A stretch of DNA of 52,814 nucleotides. Source: Candidatus Rokubacteria bacterium 13_1_40CM_69_27 (lineage in GTDB: Bacteria; Methylomirabilota; Methylomirabilia; Rokubacteriales; CSP1-6). This document shows, one piece after another, positions 19,619-31,783 of this stretch. Location of the stretch: positions 1 to 52,814 of the forward strand of contig MNEF01000051.1 of assembly GCA_001917535.1 (NCBI GenBank), written 5' to 3'. The position numbers and the translations under genes are program-made. Positions within the stretch are counted from its first letter, which is position 1. Each line of letters begins with the position of its first letter. A model generated the notes under the pieces. That model was not told the origin of the DNA, ran no database searches, and worked only from the letters and a program-made list of their open reading frames with translations.

Positions 19619-22444
19619 ATGACGCTCCCGGTCATGGACTACAAGGCCACGCTAAACTTGCCGAAAACGGCCTTTCCCATGAAGGCCAGCCTGCCCGAGA
19701 GCGAGCCCAAGATGCTCGCCTGGTGGGACCAGATCGGCATCTACAAGCGCCTGCGCGAGACGGCGGCCGATCGGCCCCTCTGGATCCTGCACGACGGCCC
19801 GCCCTACGCCAACGGTCACATCCACATGGGCCACGTCCTCAACAAGGTCCTCAAGGACGTGATCGTGAAGTCGCGCTCCATGATGGGGTTCAATGCGGTC
19901 TACATCCCGGGCTGGGACTGCCACGGTCTGCCCATCGAGCACGAGGTGGACAAGGAGCTCGGGCTCGATCAGGCGACGGTGGACGTGCGGCGCGCGATGG
20001 ACCCGGTCGAGAAGCGCCGCCGGTGCCGCGAATACGCGCTCAGGTTCATCGACATCCAGCGCAACGAGTTCCGCCGGCTGGGCGTCTTCGGCGACTGGGA
20101 GAACCCCTACATCACGATGACCCCCGCCTACCAGGCGGTCATCGCCCGCGAGTTCGGGCGCTTCGTGGGGCGCGGCATCGTCTACAAGGGGCTCAAGCCC
20201 GTGCACTGGTGCATGCACTGCAAGACGGCGCTGGCGCAGGCGGAGGTGGAGTACGAGGAGCAGCAGACACCGTCGGTCTTGGTCAAGTTCCCGCTCGTCT
20301 CTCCGCTGCCGGGCATCTCGGGAAAGACGGCGCTGGTCATCTGGACGACCACGCCGTGGACGCTGCCCGCCAACCTGGCGATCGCCGTCCACCGCGACGA
20401 GGAGTACGTCGCGCTCGCGACCGGCGGGGAGACGCTGATCGTCGCCGCCAAGCTCGCCGACGAGGTCGTCCGGGTGGCGCGGCTCGGCGATGCCCGCCGC
20501 GTGGCTGCCTGGCCCGGCCGTCGCCTGGAAGGGCTCGAGTACCGCCACCCCTGGATCGACCGCACGGGCAAGGTCGCCGCCGCCGACTTCGTGGCGATGG
20601 ACACCGGCACCGGCCTCGTGCACATCGCGCCGGGCCACGGCGAGGAGGACTACGATCTGGGCAAGAAGCTCGGCCTCCGCATCTACAACCCGGTGGACGA
20701 CGACGGCCGCTTCGTCCCCGAGGTCGAGCGCTTCGCCGGCCTCACCGTGTGGGAGGCCAATCCCAGGATCGTCGAGCACCTGAGAGCGCGCGGCGCGCTG
20801 CTGGCCGAGATGACGCTGACCCACACCTATCCGCACTGCTGGCGGTGCAAGAATCCCACGCTCTTCCGGGCGACCGAGCAGTGGTTCATCGAGCTCGACA
20901 AGGACGGGCTGCGCGAGCGCGCCCTGGAGGCGATCGGGAGCCGGGTGAAGTGGATCCCGGCCTGGAGCGAGCAGCGCATCTCCAACATGGTCGCTCACCG
21001 CCCGGAGTGGGTCATCTCGCGCCAGCGTGTCTGGGGAGTGCCGATCGTGGCCTTCTACTGCGAGCAGTGCGACGGTCTGCTCCTGGAGGAGCGCATCGTC
21101 GAGCACGTGGCCGCCATCTTCCGGGTCGGGCAGGGCGCCGACGAATGGTACGCGCGATCGGCGCGGGAGCTGCTGCCGCCGGGCACGCGTTGTCCCAGGT
21201 GCGGCGGCGAGCAGTTCCGCAAGGAGACGGACATCCTCGACGTGTGGTTCGACTCGGGCTGCAGTCACGCGGCGGTGCTGGAGACGCGCCCCGAGCTGCG
21301 CTGGCCGGCCGAGATGTACATCGAGGGCTCGGATCAGCACCGGGGGTGGTTCCAGTCCTCGCTGCTGGAGGCGATGGGCACGCGGGGCGAGCCGCCCTAC
21401 CAGAGCGTCATCACCCACGGCTTCGTCGTCGCTGGCGATGGGCGCAAGATGTCCAAGTCGCTCGGCAACTACGTGACGCTCGACGAGCTCATTCCCAAGT
21501 ACGGCGTCGAGGTCTTGCGCCTCTGGGTGGGCGCCGAGGACTACGCCGAGGACACCCGGCTCTCCACCGAGATCCTCGACCGCCTGGCCGACGCGTACCG
21601 GCGGATCCGCAACACGTACCGGTTCCTCCTCGGCAACCTCGGCGACTTCGAGCCGACGCGCGACCGCCAGCCTTACGCGGGCCTGGACGAGGTGGACCGC
21701 TGGGTCCTCGACCGCCTGGCCCGGCTGATCGACCGGGTGACGCGCGCTTACGAGGAGTACCAGTTCCACACGGTCTTCCACGCCGTCCACAACTTTTGCG
21801 CGGTCGACCTCTCGGCGCTCTACCTCGACATCGTCAAGGACCGCCTCTACACCTCGGCGCCCGATGATCCCCGCCGTCGCGCCGCCCAGACCGCGTGCAG
21901 CGACGTCCTCGGCGCCCTGGTGCGTCTGATGGCGCCGATCCTCACGTTCACGGCCGAGGAGGCCTGGCGCTACATCCCCGGGGCCCACGGCGAGTCCGTC
22001 CACCTGGAGCGGTTTCCCGAGGTGCCGCTCCCGTGGATCGACGACACGCTCAAGGGCGAGTGGGACCGGCTTCTCGAGGTGCGCCGCGAGGTGGCCAAGG
22101 CGCTCGAGATGGCCCGCGCGCAGAAGAAGATCGGCAGCGGGCTGGAGGCCTCCGTGTGGATCACCGCGGCGCCCGAGGATCTGCCCGCCCTGCTCAGGGC
22201 CAAGCGTGAGTTGCTCCCGACGCTCTTCATCGTCTCGGACGTGAGGCTGTTCGAGCGTCCGCCAGCCGGGGCGCTGCTGCCGCCGAGCGAGAGCACCGAG
22301 ATCCCGGGTCTCTCGATCGGCGTCGACCGGGCGCCGGGGAAGAAGTGTGAGCGCTGCTGGAAGTGGAGCCCCCGCGTCGGCGAGAGCGCCGAGCACCCCA
22401 CCGTCTGTGAGCGCTGCCTCGCAGTGATCACCGCGCGCGCATGA
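19619..22444 (+). CDS. ileS: Isoleucyl-tRNA synthetase
   Basis: The 941-residue class Ia synthetase charges tRNA-Ile. It has the ATP-binding HMGH signature in [12 protein letters not shown] (residues 61-72), [11 protein letters not shown] of the editing domain, and KMSKS at residues 610-614. The C-terminal zinc site uses Cys910/913 (CERCW) and Cys930/933 (CERC). Length matches bacterial-type IleS. ATG 19619 is taken as the start; ATG 19634 ([12 protein letters not shown]) is equally plausible. It overlaps lspA by four bases. Confidence 0.97.
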   Translation: MTLPVMDYKATLNLPKTAFPMKASLPESEPKMLAWWDQIGIYKRLRETAADRPLWILHDGPPYANGHIHMGHVLNKVLKDVIVKSRSMMGFNAVYIPGWDCHGLPIEHEVDKELGLDQATVDVRRAMDPVEKRRRCREYALRFIDIQRNEFRRLGVFGDWENPYITMTPAYQAVIAREFGRFVGRGIVYKGLKPVHWCMHCKTALAQAEVEYEEQQTPSVLVKFPLVSPLPGISGKTALVIWTTTPWTLPANLAIAVHRDEEYVALATGGETLIVAAKLADEVVRVARLGDARRVAAWPGRRLEGLEYRHPWIDRTGKVAAADFVAMDTGTGLVHIAPGHGEEDYDLGKKLGLRIYNPVDDDGRFVPEVERFAGLTVWEANPRIVEHLRARGALLAEMTLTHTYPHCWRCKNPTLFRATEQWFIELDKDGLRERALEAIGSRVKWIPAWSEQRISNMVAHRPEWVISRQRVWGVPIVAFYCEQCDGLLLEERIVEHVAAIFRVGQGADEWYARSARELLPPGTRCPRCGGEQFRKETDILDVWFDSGCSHAAVLETRPELRWPAEMYIEGSDQHRGWFQSSLLEAMGTRGEPPYQSVITHGFVVAGDGRKMSKSLGNYVTLDELIPKYGVEVLRLWVGAEDYAEDTRLSTEILDRLADAYRRIRNTYRFLLGNLGDFEPTRDRQPYAGLDEVDRWVLDRLARLIDRVTRAYEEYQFHTVFHAVHNFCAVDLSALYLDIVKDRLYTSAPDDPRRRAAQTACSDVLGALVRLMAPILTFTAEEAWRYIPGAHGESVHLERFPEVPLPWIDDTLKGEWDRLLEVRREVAKALEMARAQKKIGSGLEASVWITAAPEDLPALLRAKRELLPTLFIVSDVRLFERPPAGALLPPSESTEIPGLSIGVDRAPGKKCERCWKWSPRVGESAEHPTVCERCLAVITARA

Positions 22445-22917
22445 CCGCGGTCCTGGTGATCGCGGGGGTGGTCGCCATCCTCGACCAGCTCACCAAGGCA
22501 GTGGCGCTGGATCGCCTGGCCCCTGGCGTCCCCGTGCAGCTGATCGACGGCCTGCTGGCCCTCACGCTCGTCAAGAACGAAGGGCTCGCCTTCGGCCTGC
22601 TCGCCGGCCTGCCCCCGGCCTGGCGGTGGATCGTCGTCGCGCTCTCGCTGGGCGCGCTGCTCGTGCTGGCGCGCGTGGCCGTCGGTGTGCTGACCCAGGG
22701 CGCCGGGCTCGATCAGGCGGCGATCGGGCTCATCTTCGGGGGCGCGGTCGGCAACCTCATCGACCGCGCCCGCTTCGGCGCCGTGGTGGACTTCGTCGAC
22801 GTCTACTATCGCGGCTTCCACTGGCCGGCGTTCAACGCGGCGGATTCCGCGATCACCATCGGCGTCGTCCTGCTGGCCCTTCGCCTCCTCGCCAAGCCGT
22901 CCGCGCGCGCGGCGTAG
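22441..22917 (+). CDS. lspA: Lipoprotein signal peptidase (signal peptidase II)
   Basis: The 158-residue, four-helix inner-membrane aspartic protease cleaves signal peptides of lipoproteins after lipid attachment. Motifs are DQLTKA at residues 15-20, [16 protein letters not shown] with catalytic Asp117, and FNAADSAI with catalytic Asp135. The substrate-loop motif is NEGLAFGLL where NxGAAF is usual. The ATGA overlap with ileS and rluD close behind match the widespread ileS-lspA-rluD order. Lipoproteins such as the one at 11074 are expected substrates. Confidence 0.95.
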   Translation: MTAVLVIAGVVAILDQLTKAVALDRLAPGVPVQLIDGLLALTLVKNEGLAFGLLAGLPPAWRWIVVALSLGALLVLARVAVGVLTQGAGLDQAAIGLIFGGAVGNLIDRARFGAVVDFVDVYYRGFHWPAFNAADSAITIGVVLLALRLLAKPSARAA

Positions 22918-22956
22918 CCGTGATGTCGCCCGCTGACTGCGACCACTGCCCGCACG

Positions 22957-23032
22957 ATCGAGCGCCGGCTTTGCCGGCGCAATCCCTTCCTGGGGGAGGC
23001 TTCGGAGGGGGCCGTCGAGGCCCCTCCGAGAG
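22957..23032 (+). repeat. Interspersed GC-rich repeat, copy 2
   Basis: ATCGAGCGCCGGCTTTGCCGG opens the element in the lspA-rluD gap. CTGGGGGAGGCTTCGGAGGG follows, then the short palindrome GGGGCCGTCGAGGCCCC, ending in CTCCGAGAG just before the rluD GTG. It has the same order of blocks as the copies at 13252 and 41381, and the inverted copy at 50126. Confidence 0.85.
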
Positions 23033-23038
23033 ATAGAC

Positions 23039-23962
23039 GTGGGGGAGCGGCGGCTGGAGGTCGCGCGGGCGGCGGCCGGCACGCGGCTCGACCGCTGGCT
23101 CGCCGCCGCGATCCCGGAGCTGTCCCGCGTGAAGGTCCGGGAGGCGATCGACGCCGGCCGCGTGCGCGTCGCCGGCGCGGTCCGCAAGGCGTCGCATCGC
23201 CTGCGGGGGGGCGAGACGATCGACGTCGACATTCCGCCGCCTCCGCCGGAGGAGCTCCAGGCCGAACCGATCGCGCTCCGGATCCTCTCCGAGGACGAGC
23301 ACGTCCTCGTCGTGGACAAGCCGTCCGGCATGGTGGTGCACCCGGGCGCCGGCCATGCGCGCGGCACCCTGGCCGCCGCCGTGCTCGCCCACGCGCCCGG
23401 CACGGCGGGCGTCGGCGGCCCGCGGCGTCCCGGCGTCGTTCACCGCCTGGACAAGGGCACGTCGGGGCTGCTGGTCATCGCCAAGACGTCGACGGCCTAC
23501 GACGCGCTGATCGCCCAGCTCGCCGCGCGCACCGTCGGCCGCCGCTACCTGGCGATCGTCCAGGGGCGCGTCGGGCCCAACGAGGGCGTGATCGATGCCC
23601 CGATCGGGCGCGACCCGCGCCACCGCCAGCGCATGGCGATCCGACCGGCGGGCAGGGGCAAGCGCGCCGTGACCCGCTACCGCGTCCTGGAGCGTTTCGT
23701 CCAGTTCACTTTCCTCGAGGTGAGGCTCGAGACCGGCCGGACGCACCAGATCCGCGTCCACCTGGCATCGCTCGGGCATCCCGTCGCCGGCGACGACACC
23801 TATGGCCGTGCGAGACCGCCGATCCCCTTCGAGGGTCTGGCGCTCCACGCGGCGGAGCTGGCGTTCGTGCATCCGATTACTCAAGAACGGATGGAATTCT
23901 CTGCCTCCTTGCCGCCACGGATGGAGCGATTGCTTTCCCACTTACGACACACCCGCCGCTGA
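23039..23962 (+). CDS. rluD: Ribosomal large subunit pseudouridine synthase, RluA/RluD family
   Basis: The 307-residue enzyme makes pseudouridines in 23S rRNA. It has an N-terminal S4 RNA-binding domain (RLDRWLAAAIPELSRVKVREAI) and the RluA catalytic motif HRLDKGTSGLLV with catalytic Asp138. The blocks VVDKPSGMVVHPG and ETGRTHQIRVHLA follow. RluD is the most likely subtype from the S4 domain and the neighbours. The start is GTG at 23039, directly after the repeat element. Confidence 0.93.
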   Translation: MGERRLEVARAAAGTRLDRWLAAAIPELSRVKVREAIDAGRVRVAGAVRKASHRLRGGETIDVDIPPPPPEELQAEPIALRILSEDEHVLVVDKPSGMVVHPGAGHARGTLAAAVLAHAPGTAGVGGPRRPGVVHRLDKGTSGLLVIAKTSTAYDALIAQLAARTVGRRYLAIVQGRVGPNEGVIDAPIGRDPRHRQRMAIRPAGRGKRAVTRYRVLERFVQFTFLEVRLETGRTHQIRVHLASLGHPVAGDDTYGRARPPIPFEGLALHAAELAFVHPITQERMEFSASLPPRMERLLSHLRHTRR

Positions 23963-24006
23963 TTTTTCGGCCCTTGGGGCCGTGGCGCGGAGCTTGCTGG
24001 CCGAAG

Positions 24007-24015
24007 TGCTAGAAT
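24007..24015 (+). promoter_or_regulatory. Extended -10 element before glmU
   Basis: TGC-TAGAAT (24007-24015) fits an extended -10 promoter; the glmU ATG follows 12 bases later, so the leader would be very short. No matching -35 box is seen. Confidence 0.35.
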
Positions 24016-24027
24016 GAGGGGCACTGC

Positions 24028-25416
24028 ATGGAGACGTTGACGGTCGTCATTCTGGCCGCGGGCGAGGGCAAGCGCATGCGTTCGCGCCAGCCCAAGGTCC
24101 TTCACCGGCTCTGCGGGCGCCCCCTCATCGGTTATCCGCTGCGGATCGCCCGGACGCTGGCCGATCGCATCGTCATCGTGACCCCCCCCAACGCCGACGA
24201 GGTGGCGACCCTCGCCGGCCCCGACGTCCGCACGGTGGTGCAGCGCGAACGGCTGGGTACCGGCCACGCAGCGCTCCAGGCGCGGGAGGCGTGTGGCGAC
24301 GGCACGATCCTGGTGCTCCCGGGCGACATGCCGCTCCTCACCGCGGACACGATCGAGCGCCTCGTCCGCCACCACACGGCGGCCGGGGCCGCCGCCACGC
24401 TGCTCACGGCCGTCGTGGACACCCCCTACGGGTACGGGCGCGTCCTGCGCCAGCGCGGCCGGGTGACGCGCATCGTGGAGGAGCGCGACGCCACCGACGA
24501 CCAGAAGAAGATCAATGAGATCGGGACGTCGGTGTACTGCTTCGACGCGCGCAAGCTCTGGCCGGCGCTGGCCGAGGTGCGCCCGGACAACGAGCAGGGG
24601 GAGCACTACCTCACAGACGTCGTCGGCATCCTCGCGCGCTCCGGCGCCCGGATCGAGGCGGTCACCGTTCCCGACGCCGCCGAGGCGCTCGGCGTCAACG
24701 ACCGCCGGCAGCTCGCCGCGGTCGCCGCCATCCAGCGCCGGCGCATCCTCGACCACCTGATGGAATCGGGGGTGACGATTCTCGATCCAGCCAGCACCTA
24801 CATCGAGGATACCGTCACCATCGGCGCCGATACCGTCGTCTACCCGCAGGTGGTGATCGAGGGGGCCACCGAGATCGGCGGCGAATGCGTGATCGGCTCG
24901 GGCTGCCACGTGAGCGCCAGCCGCATCGGCGATCGCGCCCGGCTCAAGCCCTACTGCGTGCTGACGGACGCGGTCGTCGAGGAAGAGGCCGAGCTGGGTC
25001 CCTTCTGCCACCTCCGGCCCCAGGTGCACATCGGGGCCCGGGCGAGGATCGGCAACTTCGTCGAGCTGAAGAAGTCGCGCATCGGCCGCGGCAGCAAGGC
25101 CCCCCACCTGGCCTACATCGGCGACGCGACGGTCGGGGAGAACGTCAACATCGGTGCCGGCGCCATCACCTGCAACTACGATGGCCAGGCCAAGCACGAG
25201 ACCAAGATCGGCGACCAGGCCTTCATCGGGACCAACGCGAGCCTGGTCGCGCCGCTCACGATCGGCGAGGGCGCCTACATCGGCTCGGGCTCGGTCATCA
25301 CGAAGGACGTCCCGCCCGGGGCGCTGGCCCTCGAGCGGAGCCCGCAGGTGGTGAAGGACGGCTGGGCCCAGCGACGCCGGGCGCAGCAGAAGCGGCCGGC
25401 CGCGCCGGAGGACTGA
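24028..25416 (+). CDS. glmU: Bifunctional UDP-N-acetylglucosamine pyrophosphorylase/glucosamine-1-phosphate N-acetyltransferase
   Basis: The 462-residue enzyme performs the last two steps of UDP-GlcNAc synthesis, feeding peptidoglycan and lipopolysaccharide. The N-terminal uridyltransferase domain has LAAGEGKRMRSRQPKVLH and LPGDMPLL. From about residue 250 the left-handed beta-helix of hexapeptide repeats forms the acetyltransferase, with the conserved HLAYIGDATVGENVNIGAG and CNYDGQAKHET blocks. Length matches the family. It is followed five bases later by glmS, which makes its precursor. Confidence 0.97.
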   Translation: METLTVVILAAGEGKRMRSRQPKVLHRLCGRPLIGYPLRIARTLADRIVIVTPPNADEVATLAGPDVRTVVQRERLGTGHAALQAREACGDGTILVLPGDMPLLTADTIERLVRHHTAAGAAATLLTAVVDTPYGYGRVLRQRGRVTRIVEERDATDDQKKINEIGTSVYCFDARKLWPALAEVRPDNEQGEHYLTDVVGILARSGARIEAVTVPDAAEALGVNDRRQLAAVAAIQRRRILDHLMESGVTILDPASTYIEDTVTIGADTVVYPQVVIEGATEIGGECVIGSGCHVSASRIGDRARLKPYCVLTDAVVEEEAELGPFCHLRPQVHIGARARIGNFVELKKSRIGRGSKAPHLAYIGDATVGENVNIGAGAITCNYDGQAKHETKIGDQAFIGTNASLVAPLTIGEGAYIGSGSVITKDVPPGALALERSPQVVKDGWAQRRRAQQKRPAAPED

Positions 25417-25420
25417 GGCC

Positions 25421-27322
<1,902 letters not shown>

Positions 27323-27653
27323 TCGTCCAGGAAACCGTGGTCGTCCAGCCACCGCCGGCTGTCGTGTACGCCCCGCCGCCACCTCCAGCCGTCGTGTATG
27401 CCCCATCATCGCCGCCGGCGGTCGCGGGAAGCTGGGTGCGGCAGCGCGGCTATTGGGTCTGGGTGCCGCGTCACCACTTTCACGCGCGGTTCAAGCATCA
27501 CGACGAGCACGATCACAGGCACGATGACTAGCCCGGGCGGGCCCGCGGGAATGCGGGTCTGAGCGCTCCCGTCCCGCGGGCGGCCGGCGGACGCTTGCCT
27601 GGCCGACCGTTCGTCCACATACTCCTCCTCGAGGTCCGACGGGGGAGAACACC

Positions 27654-28232
27654 ATGAGCCACCTCTTCGCCTATCTGGCCCGGATGAAGTTCATCAGGCG
27701 CTGGGGCCTGATGCACAACACGTATCCGGAGAACATCCAGGAGCACAGCCTGCGGGTCGCCATGATCGCGCATGCCCTGGCCGTCATCCGGAACCGGCGG
27801 TTCGGGGGTGGGGTGAGCCCCGAGCGAACCGCCGTGCTGGCCCTCTACCACGACGCCAGTGAGGTCCTGACCGGGGATCTCCCGGCCCCCGTCAAGTACT
27901 TCAATCCTGAGATCAAGACCGCCTATGGAGCGATCGAGGCCGCCGCCGAACGCAAGCTGTTCGACATGGTTCCCGACGAGCTGAAGGAGGACTACCGCGC
28001 GCTCCTCCTCGGCGACGATGGCGATCGCGCGCATCGGGATCTGGTCAAGGCGGCGGACAAGCTCGCCGCCTACATCAAGTGCCTGGAGGAGCTCGCCGCC
28101 GGCAATCACGAGTTCTCCAAGGCCGAGAAGGTGCTCCGGGAAAGCGTGGAGGCGCTGGATCTGCCGGAGGTGCGCTACTTCCTCGAGAGATTCGCGCCCA
28201 GCTTCAGGCTGACGCTCGACGAGCTCGGCTGA
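27654..28232 (+). CDS. yfbR: 5'-deoxynucleotidase YfbR (HD domain)
   Basis: The 192-residue HD-domain phosphohydrolase removes phosphate from deoxynucleoside 5'-monophosphates. It closely follows E. coli YfbR: FIRRWGLMHNTYPENIQEHS (metal His in EHS), the YHDASEVLTGDLPAPVKYFN block (HD motif) and KCLEELAAGNHEFSKA, ending SFRLTLDELG. Full length. GGGGGAG before the ATG is a fair ribosome binding site. The helicase starts 27 bases later. Confidence 0.95.
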   Translation: MSHLFAYLARMKFIRRWGLMHNTYPENIQEHSLRVAMIAHALAVIRNRRFGGGVSPERTAVLALYHDASEVLTGDLPAPVKYFNPEIKTAYGAIEAAAERKLFDMVPDELKEDYRALLLGDDGDRAHRDLVKAADKLAAYIKCLEELAAGNHEFSKAEKVLRESVEALDLPEVRYFLERFAPSFRLTLDELG

Positions 28233-28259
28233 GGTGGCGGCCCGCGGTACAATCTTCCG

Positions 28260-31200
28260 ATGCTGGCTGGGCTGGAACGCCTCCTCGATGACCTGAACCC
28301 CGCGCAGCGCGAGGCGGTCACCTCCGGTGAGGGGCCGCTCCTGGTGCTGGCCGGCGCGGGCAGCGGCAAGACGCGTGTGATCGCCCACCGGATCGCCTGG
28401 CTCACGGGCGTGCAGGGCTTGTCGCCGCGTAACCTACTGGCCGTCACCTTCACCAACAAGGCGGCGGAGGAGATGGCCCGGCGGGTGGACAATCTGCTGT
28501 TGCCGGCCGGCCTCAAGGCGCCGCTGATCGCCACCTTCCACTCCGCCTGCGTGCGCGTCCTCCGCCAGCACGGCGAGAACATCGGGCTCCCCCGCACCTT
28601 CATGATCTACGACGAAGACGACCGCCAGGCGCTCGTCAAGGAGTGCATGAAGGAGGGCGAGCTCGCCGACCGCCAGTTCACGCCGAGCGCCGCCGTCCAC
28701 CGCATCTCGTACTGGAAGAACCAGATGGCGGGCGTGCCGGACGCGCTGCGGGACGCGCGAGGGCCCTGGGAGCAGAAAGCCGCGTTGGTCTACTCGCGCT
28801 ACGAGAAGCGGCTCCAGGAGGTGGGCGCCGTCGACTTCGACGACCTGCTGCTGCTGGTCGTGCGCCTGCTCTCCGAGCTGCCCGAGGTGCTCGCCTGGTA
28901 CCGGGGTCTCTGGCGCCACATGCTGGTGGACGAGTACCAGGACACGAACCGGGCGCAGTACCGGATCATCCGGCTGCTCACCGGCGAGCACCGGAACATC
29001 TGCGTCGTCGGAGACCCGGACCAGTGCGTCGTCGAGGGGACGCTGATCGAGACCCCGAGAGGCGCCAAGCCCGTCGAGCAGATCCGCGAAGGGGAGCAGA
29101 TTGTTGCCGGTACCGGCTGGGGATCGGCCGGCCTGGCCCGCGTCGAGGCCGTACGGCGAAGCCCGTTCGACGGGGTTGTGGTCTCGATCAAGACTGAAGA
29201 CGGTCGGGAGCTCCGGGCGACGCCGAATCACATGCTTTTTGCTCGAATCGACCCGGACCCGAATTGTCACTACGTCTATCTGATGTATCAAGAGCGGCTC
29301 GGGTACCGGATCGGGGTCACCCGGGGCGTCCGGTCGGGCGACGAGAAGGCACTAGTCTGCGGGTTCACGATCAGGACCAACCAGGAGATCGCGGACAGGT
29401 TGTGGATCCTGGCCACCTGTGAGTCGCTGGCCGATGCTCAGTACCTCGAGTCCTACTTTTCCGCGCAGTACGGCTTGCCGACCATGGTGTTCCACGTCCG
29501 CGGCCGCCGGATGGCGCTCACGCAGGCCCACATCGACCGGCTCTACGGGGACATTGACACGCGATCGCGAGCCGAGCGGCTGATGTCGGACATGCTGCTG
29601 TTTTCCGACTATCCCCACCACCGGGCAGGCGCGATAACCCGAGGCGGTGTCTCTCGCAAGATCGTTCACTTCACGATGTTCGGGGATCCGCGACCGCACG
29701 GCTGGCACGAGCATCGGATCCAGCTCGTTAGCTCCGATGAGGCGCTCTGGGAGGCGGTTTCACTCGTGGCACGGCCACGTCGCGGTAAGCGGCGCACGTG
29801 GCGCATCGAGACCTCTCGCAAAGACTACGACAAGGGGCTCGAATTCGTTCGGGGCCTGTGCCAGGTGGCGAACCTCCAGTTGGTCCGGCGCGCGCGCCTG
29901 ACGCGAAACAGGGCGTTCCAGTTCATGCCGGCCAGTCACGTTCGCCCTGGCATGATCGTCCCCATCGTCGAGGCCGGCGGGGTGCGGGAAGCACGGGTGG
30001 CGGCGGTCGAGCTGCGCGGTTATCAGGGGCTCGTCTACGATTTGACTGTCGAGAACCTGCGCAACTACGTGGCGGGGGGGCTTGTCGTCCACAACTCGAT
30101 TTACAAGTGGCGTGGAGCGGACATCCGGAACATCCTCGACTTCGAGAACGACTACCCCGGCACCAAGGTCGTGCGGCTCGAGCAGAACTACCGCTCCACC
30201 CAGCGCATCCTCTCGCTGGCGGCGGAGGTGATCACGAACAACGTCCAGCGCAAGGACAAGACGCTCTGGACGGAGAACCCCGAGGGCGACAAGGCTCGGC
30301 TCTACCGCGCCTGGGACGAGCACGAGGAGGCCAACTTCGTCGCCCAGTCAATCGTGATGCTGCGCGGCGAGGGCGTGCCGGGGGAGGGCGTGGCCGTCTT
30401 CTACCGCACCAACGCCCAGTCGCGGGTGCTGGAGGACGCGCTCCGCCGGGCGCGGATCTCGTACGTGATCGTGGGCGGCATGCGCTTCTACGAGCGCAAG
30501 GAGATCAAGGACACGCTGGCCTATCTGAAGCTGACGATCAACCCGTCGGACGACATCGCCTTCCGCCGGGCGATCCAGACGCCCGCCCGCGGCATCGGCG
30601 CGACGACGCTGGCGCGTCTGGACGAGGTCGCCGCCCACGAGGGCAAGCCCTTGCTCGCCGTCGCGGCCGACCCGCCGATCGACCTGCGTGGCAAGCCGCG
30701 CAAGACGCTCGAGGACTTCAGCGCCATGATCGCGCGCCTCGGCGCCCAGCGCCGAACCATGGCGCCGCCCCAGTTCATGGACGGGGTTCTGAACGAGTCG
30801 GGCTACCGCGAGGCGCTCAAGCAGGAGCGCTCCCCTGAGGCCGAGGCGCGGCTGGAGAACCTCGAGGAGCTCATCGCCGCCGCGGAGGACTACACGCACT
30901 CGCAGCCCGCGCCCACCCTCGAGGGCTTCCTGGACGGTGTCGCCCTCATGAGCGACATCGACGAGCTGAAGGACGAGGCCTCCCGGGTGACGCTCATGAC
31001 GCTGCACTCGGCCAAGGGCCTGGAGTTCCCCGTGGTGTTCATGACCGGCATGGAGGAGGGGGTCTTCCCGCACGCCCGCTCGATGAACGAGCAGGAAGAG
31101 ATCGAGGAGGAGCGGCGGCTCTGCTATGTTGGGCTCACGCGGGCGCGGGAGCGGCTCTACCTATCGTACGCGCTGCACCGGCGCGTCCACGGCTACGGCG

Positions 31201-31499
31201 TGGGCGAGCCGTCGCGGTTCCTGCGCGAGATGCCACAGGACCAGATCCTGGCGCTCAACGTACGGTCGGAGCCCCCACCGGAGATGATCCGCGACGCCGT
31301 CGCTCACGCCGCCGCGGCGGCCGTGAGCCAGGAGGACCTGCCGTTCACGGTCGGCGCTCGCGTGCGCCACGCGCGCTGGGGCGAGGGCATGGTCGTGGGC
31401 GTCGAGAAGGAGGGCGCCGACATCATCGTGACGGTCCGGTTCGCCAGCGTGGGACGCAAGCGCCTGTCGCTCCAGTACGCTCATCTGGAGGAGCTGTGA
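28260..31499 (+). CDS. UvrD/PcrA-type superfamily 1 DNA helicase containing an intein
   Basis: The 1079-codon frame encodes a 3'-5' helicase of repair and replication interrupted by a 357-residue intein; the spliced protein has 722 residues, normal for PcrA/UvrD. Helicase motifs are AGAGSGKT (Walker A, near residue 32), TFTNKAAEEM, LVDEYQDTN (motif II), GDPDQ/SIYKWRGAD (motif III, split by the intein), EQNYRS, LMTLHSAKGLEF and VGLTRARERL. The intein uses Cys at its start, Asn at its end and Ser as the +1 residue. TACAAT lies just upstream of the ATG, so the leader may be very short. The stop overlaps gatC (GTGA). Confidence 0.95.
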   Translation: MLAGLERLLDDLNPAQREAVTSGEGPLLVLAGAGSGKTRVIAHRIAWLTGVQGLSPRNLLAVTFTNKAAEEMARRVDNLLLPAGLKAPLIATFHSACVRVLRQHGENIGLPRTFMIYDEDDRQALVKECMKEGELADRQFTPSAAVHRISYWKNQMAGVPDALRDARGPWEQKAALVYSRYEKRLQEVGAVDFDDLLLLVVRLLSELPEVLAWYRGLWRHMLVDEYQDTNRAQYRIIRLLTGEHRNICVVGDPDQCVVEGTLIETPRGAKPVEQIREGEQIVAGTGWGSAGLARVEAVRRSPFDGVVVSIKTEDGRELRATPNHMLFARIDPDPNCHYVYLMYQERLGYRIGVTRGVRSGDEKALVCGFTIRTNQEIADRLWILATCESLADAQYLESYFSAQYGLPTMVFHVRGRRMALTQAHIDRLYGDIDTRSRAERLMSDMLLFSDYPHHRAGAITRGGVSRKIVHFTMFGDPRPHGWHEHRIQLVSSDEALWEAVSLVARPRRGKRRTWRIETSRKDYDKGLEFVRGLCQVANLQLVRRARLTRNRAFQFMPASHVRPGMIVPIVEAGGVREARVAAVELRGYQGLVYDLTVENLRNYVAGGLVVHNSIYKWRGADIRNILDFENDYPGTKVVRLEQNYRSTQRILSLAAEVITNNVQRKDKTLWTENPEGDKARLYRAWDEHEEANFVAQSIVMLRGEGVPGEGVAVFYRTNAQSRVLEDALRRARISYVIVGGMRFYERKEIKDTLAYLKLTINPSDDIAFRRAIQTPARGIGATTLARLDEVAAHEGKPLLAVAADPPIDLRGKPRKTLEDFSAMIARLGAQRRTMAPPQFMDGVLNESGYREALKQERSPEAEARLENLEELIAAAEDYTHSQPAPTLEGFLDGVALMSDIDELKDEASRVTLMTLHSAKGLEFPVVFMTGMEEGVFPHARSMNEQEEIEEERRLCYVGLTRARERLYLSYALHRRVHGYGVGEPSRFLREMPQDQILALNVRSEPPPEMIRDAVAHAAAAAVSQEDLPFTVGARVRHARWGEGMVVGVEKEGADIIVTVRFASVGRKRLSLQYAHLEEL
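29025..30095 (+). other. Intein within helicase motif III
   Basis: In-frame protein insert from Cys (29025-29027) to Asn (30093-30095), 357 residues, between GDPDQ and SIYKW. Splicing blocks are visible: N1 CVVEGTLIETPRGAKPVEQI, an N3-type block GRELRATPNHML with the TxxH pair, and C-terminal VYDLTVENLRNYVAGG ending in VVHN before Ser. The roughly 200-residue centre lacks a LAGLIDADG motif. It begins with YVYLMYQERLGYRIGVTRG and contains ADAQYLESYFSAQYGLPTM, faintly like a GIY-YIG or intein-specific insert. The insertion site is a known intein hot spot, the ATPase active site. Confidence 0.93.
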
Positions 31500-31783
31500 T
31501 CGACCTCAGGGACGTCGAGCACGTCGCCCGTCTGGCCCGGCTGGCGCTGAGCGAGGCCGAGAAGGCGCGGCTGCAGGCCGAGCTGAGCGCCATCCTCTCG
31601 TACATCGACAAGCTCAAGGAGCTGGACGTCGAGGGTGTGGAGCCGACCTCGCACGCCGTCCCCCTCGTCGACGTGATGCGGGAGGACGAGGTGCAGCCGT
31701 GTCTGCCGCGCGAGGCGATGATGGCCAACGCTCCCGACCGGGCCCGCGAGTTCTTCCGGGTGCCCCGCATCATTGAAGACTGA
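31496..31783 (+). CDS. gatC: Asp-tRNA(Asn)/Glu-tRNA(Gln) amidotransferase subunit C
   Basis: The 95-residue GatC stabilises the GatA-GatB contact in the amidotransferase that makes Gln-tRNA and/or Asn-tRNA. Family pattern: [33 protein letters not shown], then [21 protein letters not shown]. The GTG start overlaps the helicase stop, and gatA and gatB follow with overlaps, forming a gatCAB operon. Confidence 0.95.
   Translation: MIDLRDVEHVARLARLALSEAEKARLQAELSAILSYIDKLKELDVEGVEPTSHAVPLVDVMREDEVQPCLPREAMMANAPDRAREFFRVPRIIED

Noticed and set aside
29250..29960. LAGLIDADG homing endonuclease inside the intein
   Set aside because: No LAGLIDADG-like motif pair can be seen. Only a faint GIY-YIG-like stretch is present, which I do not call.
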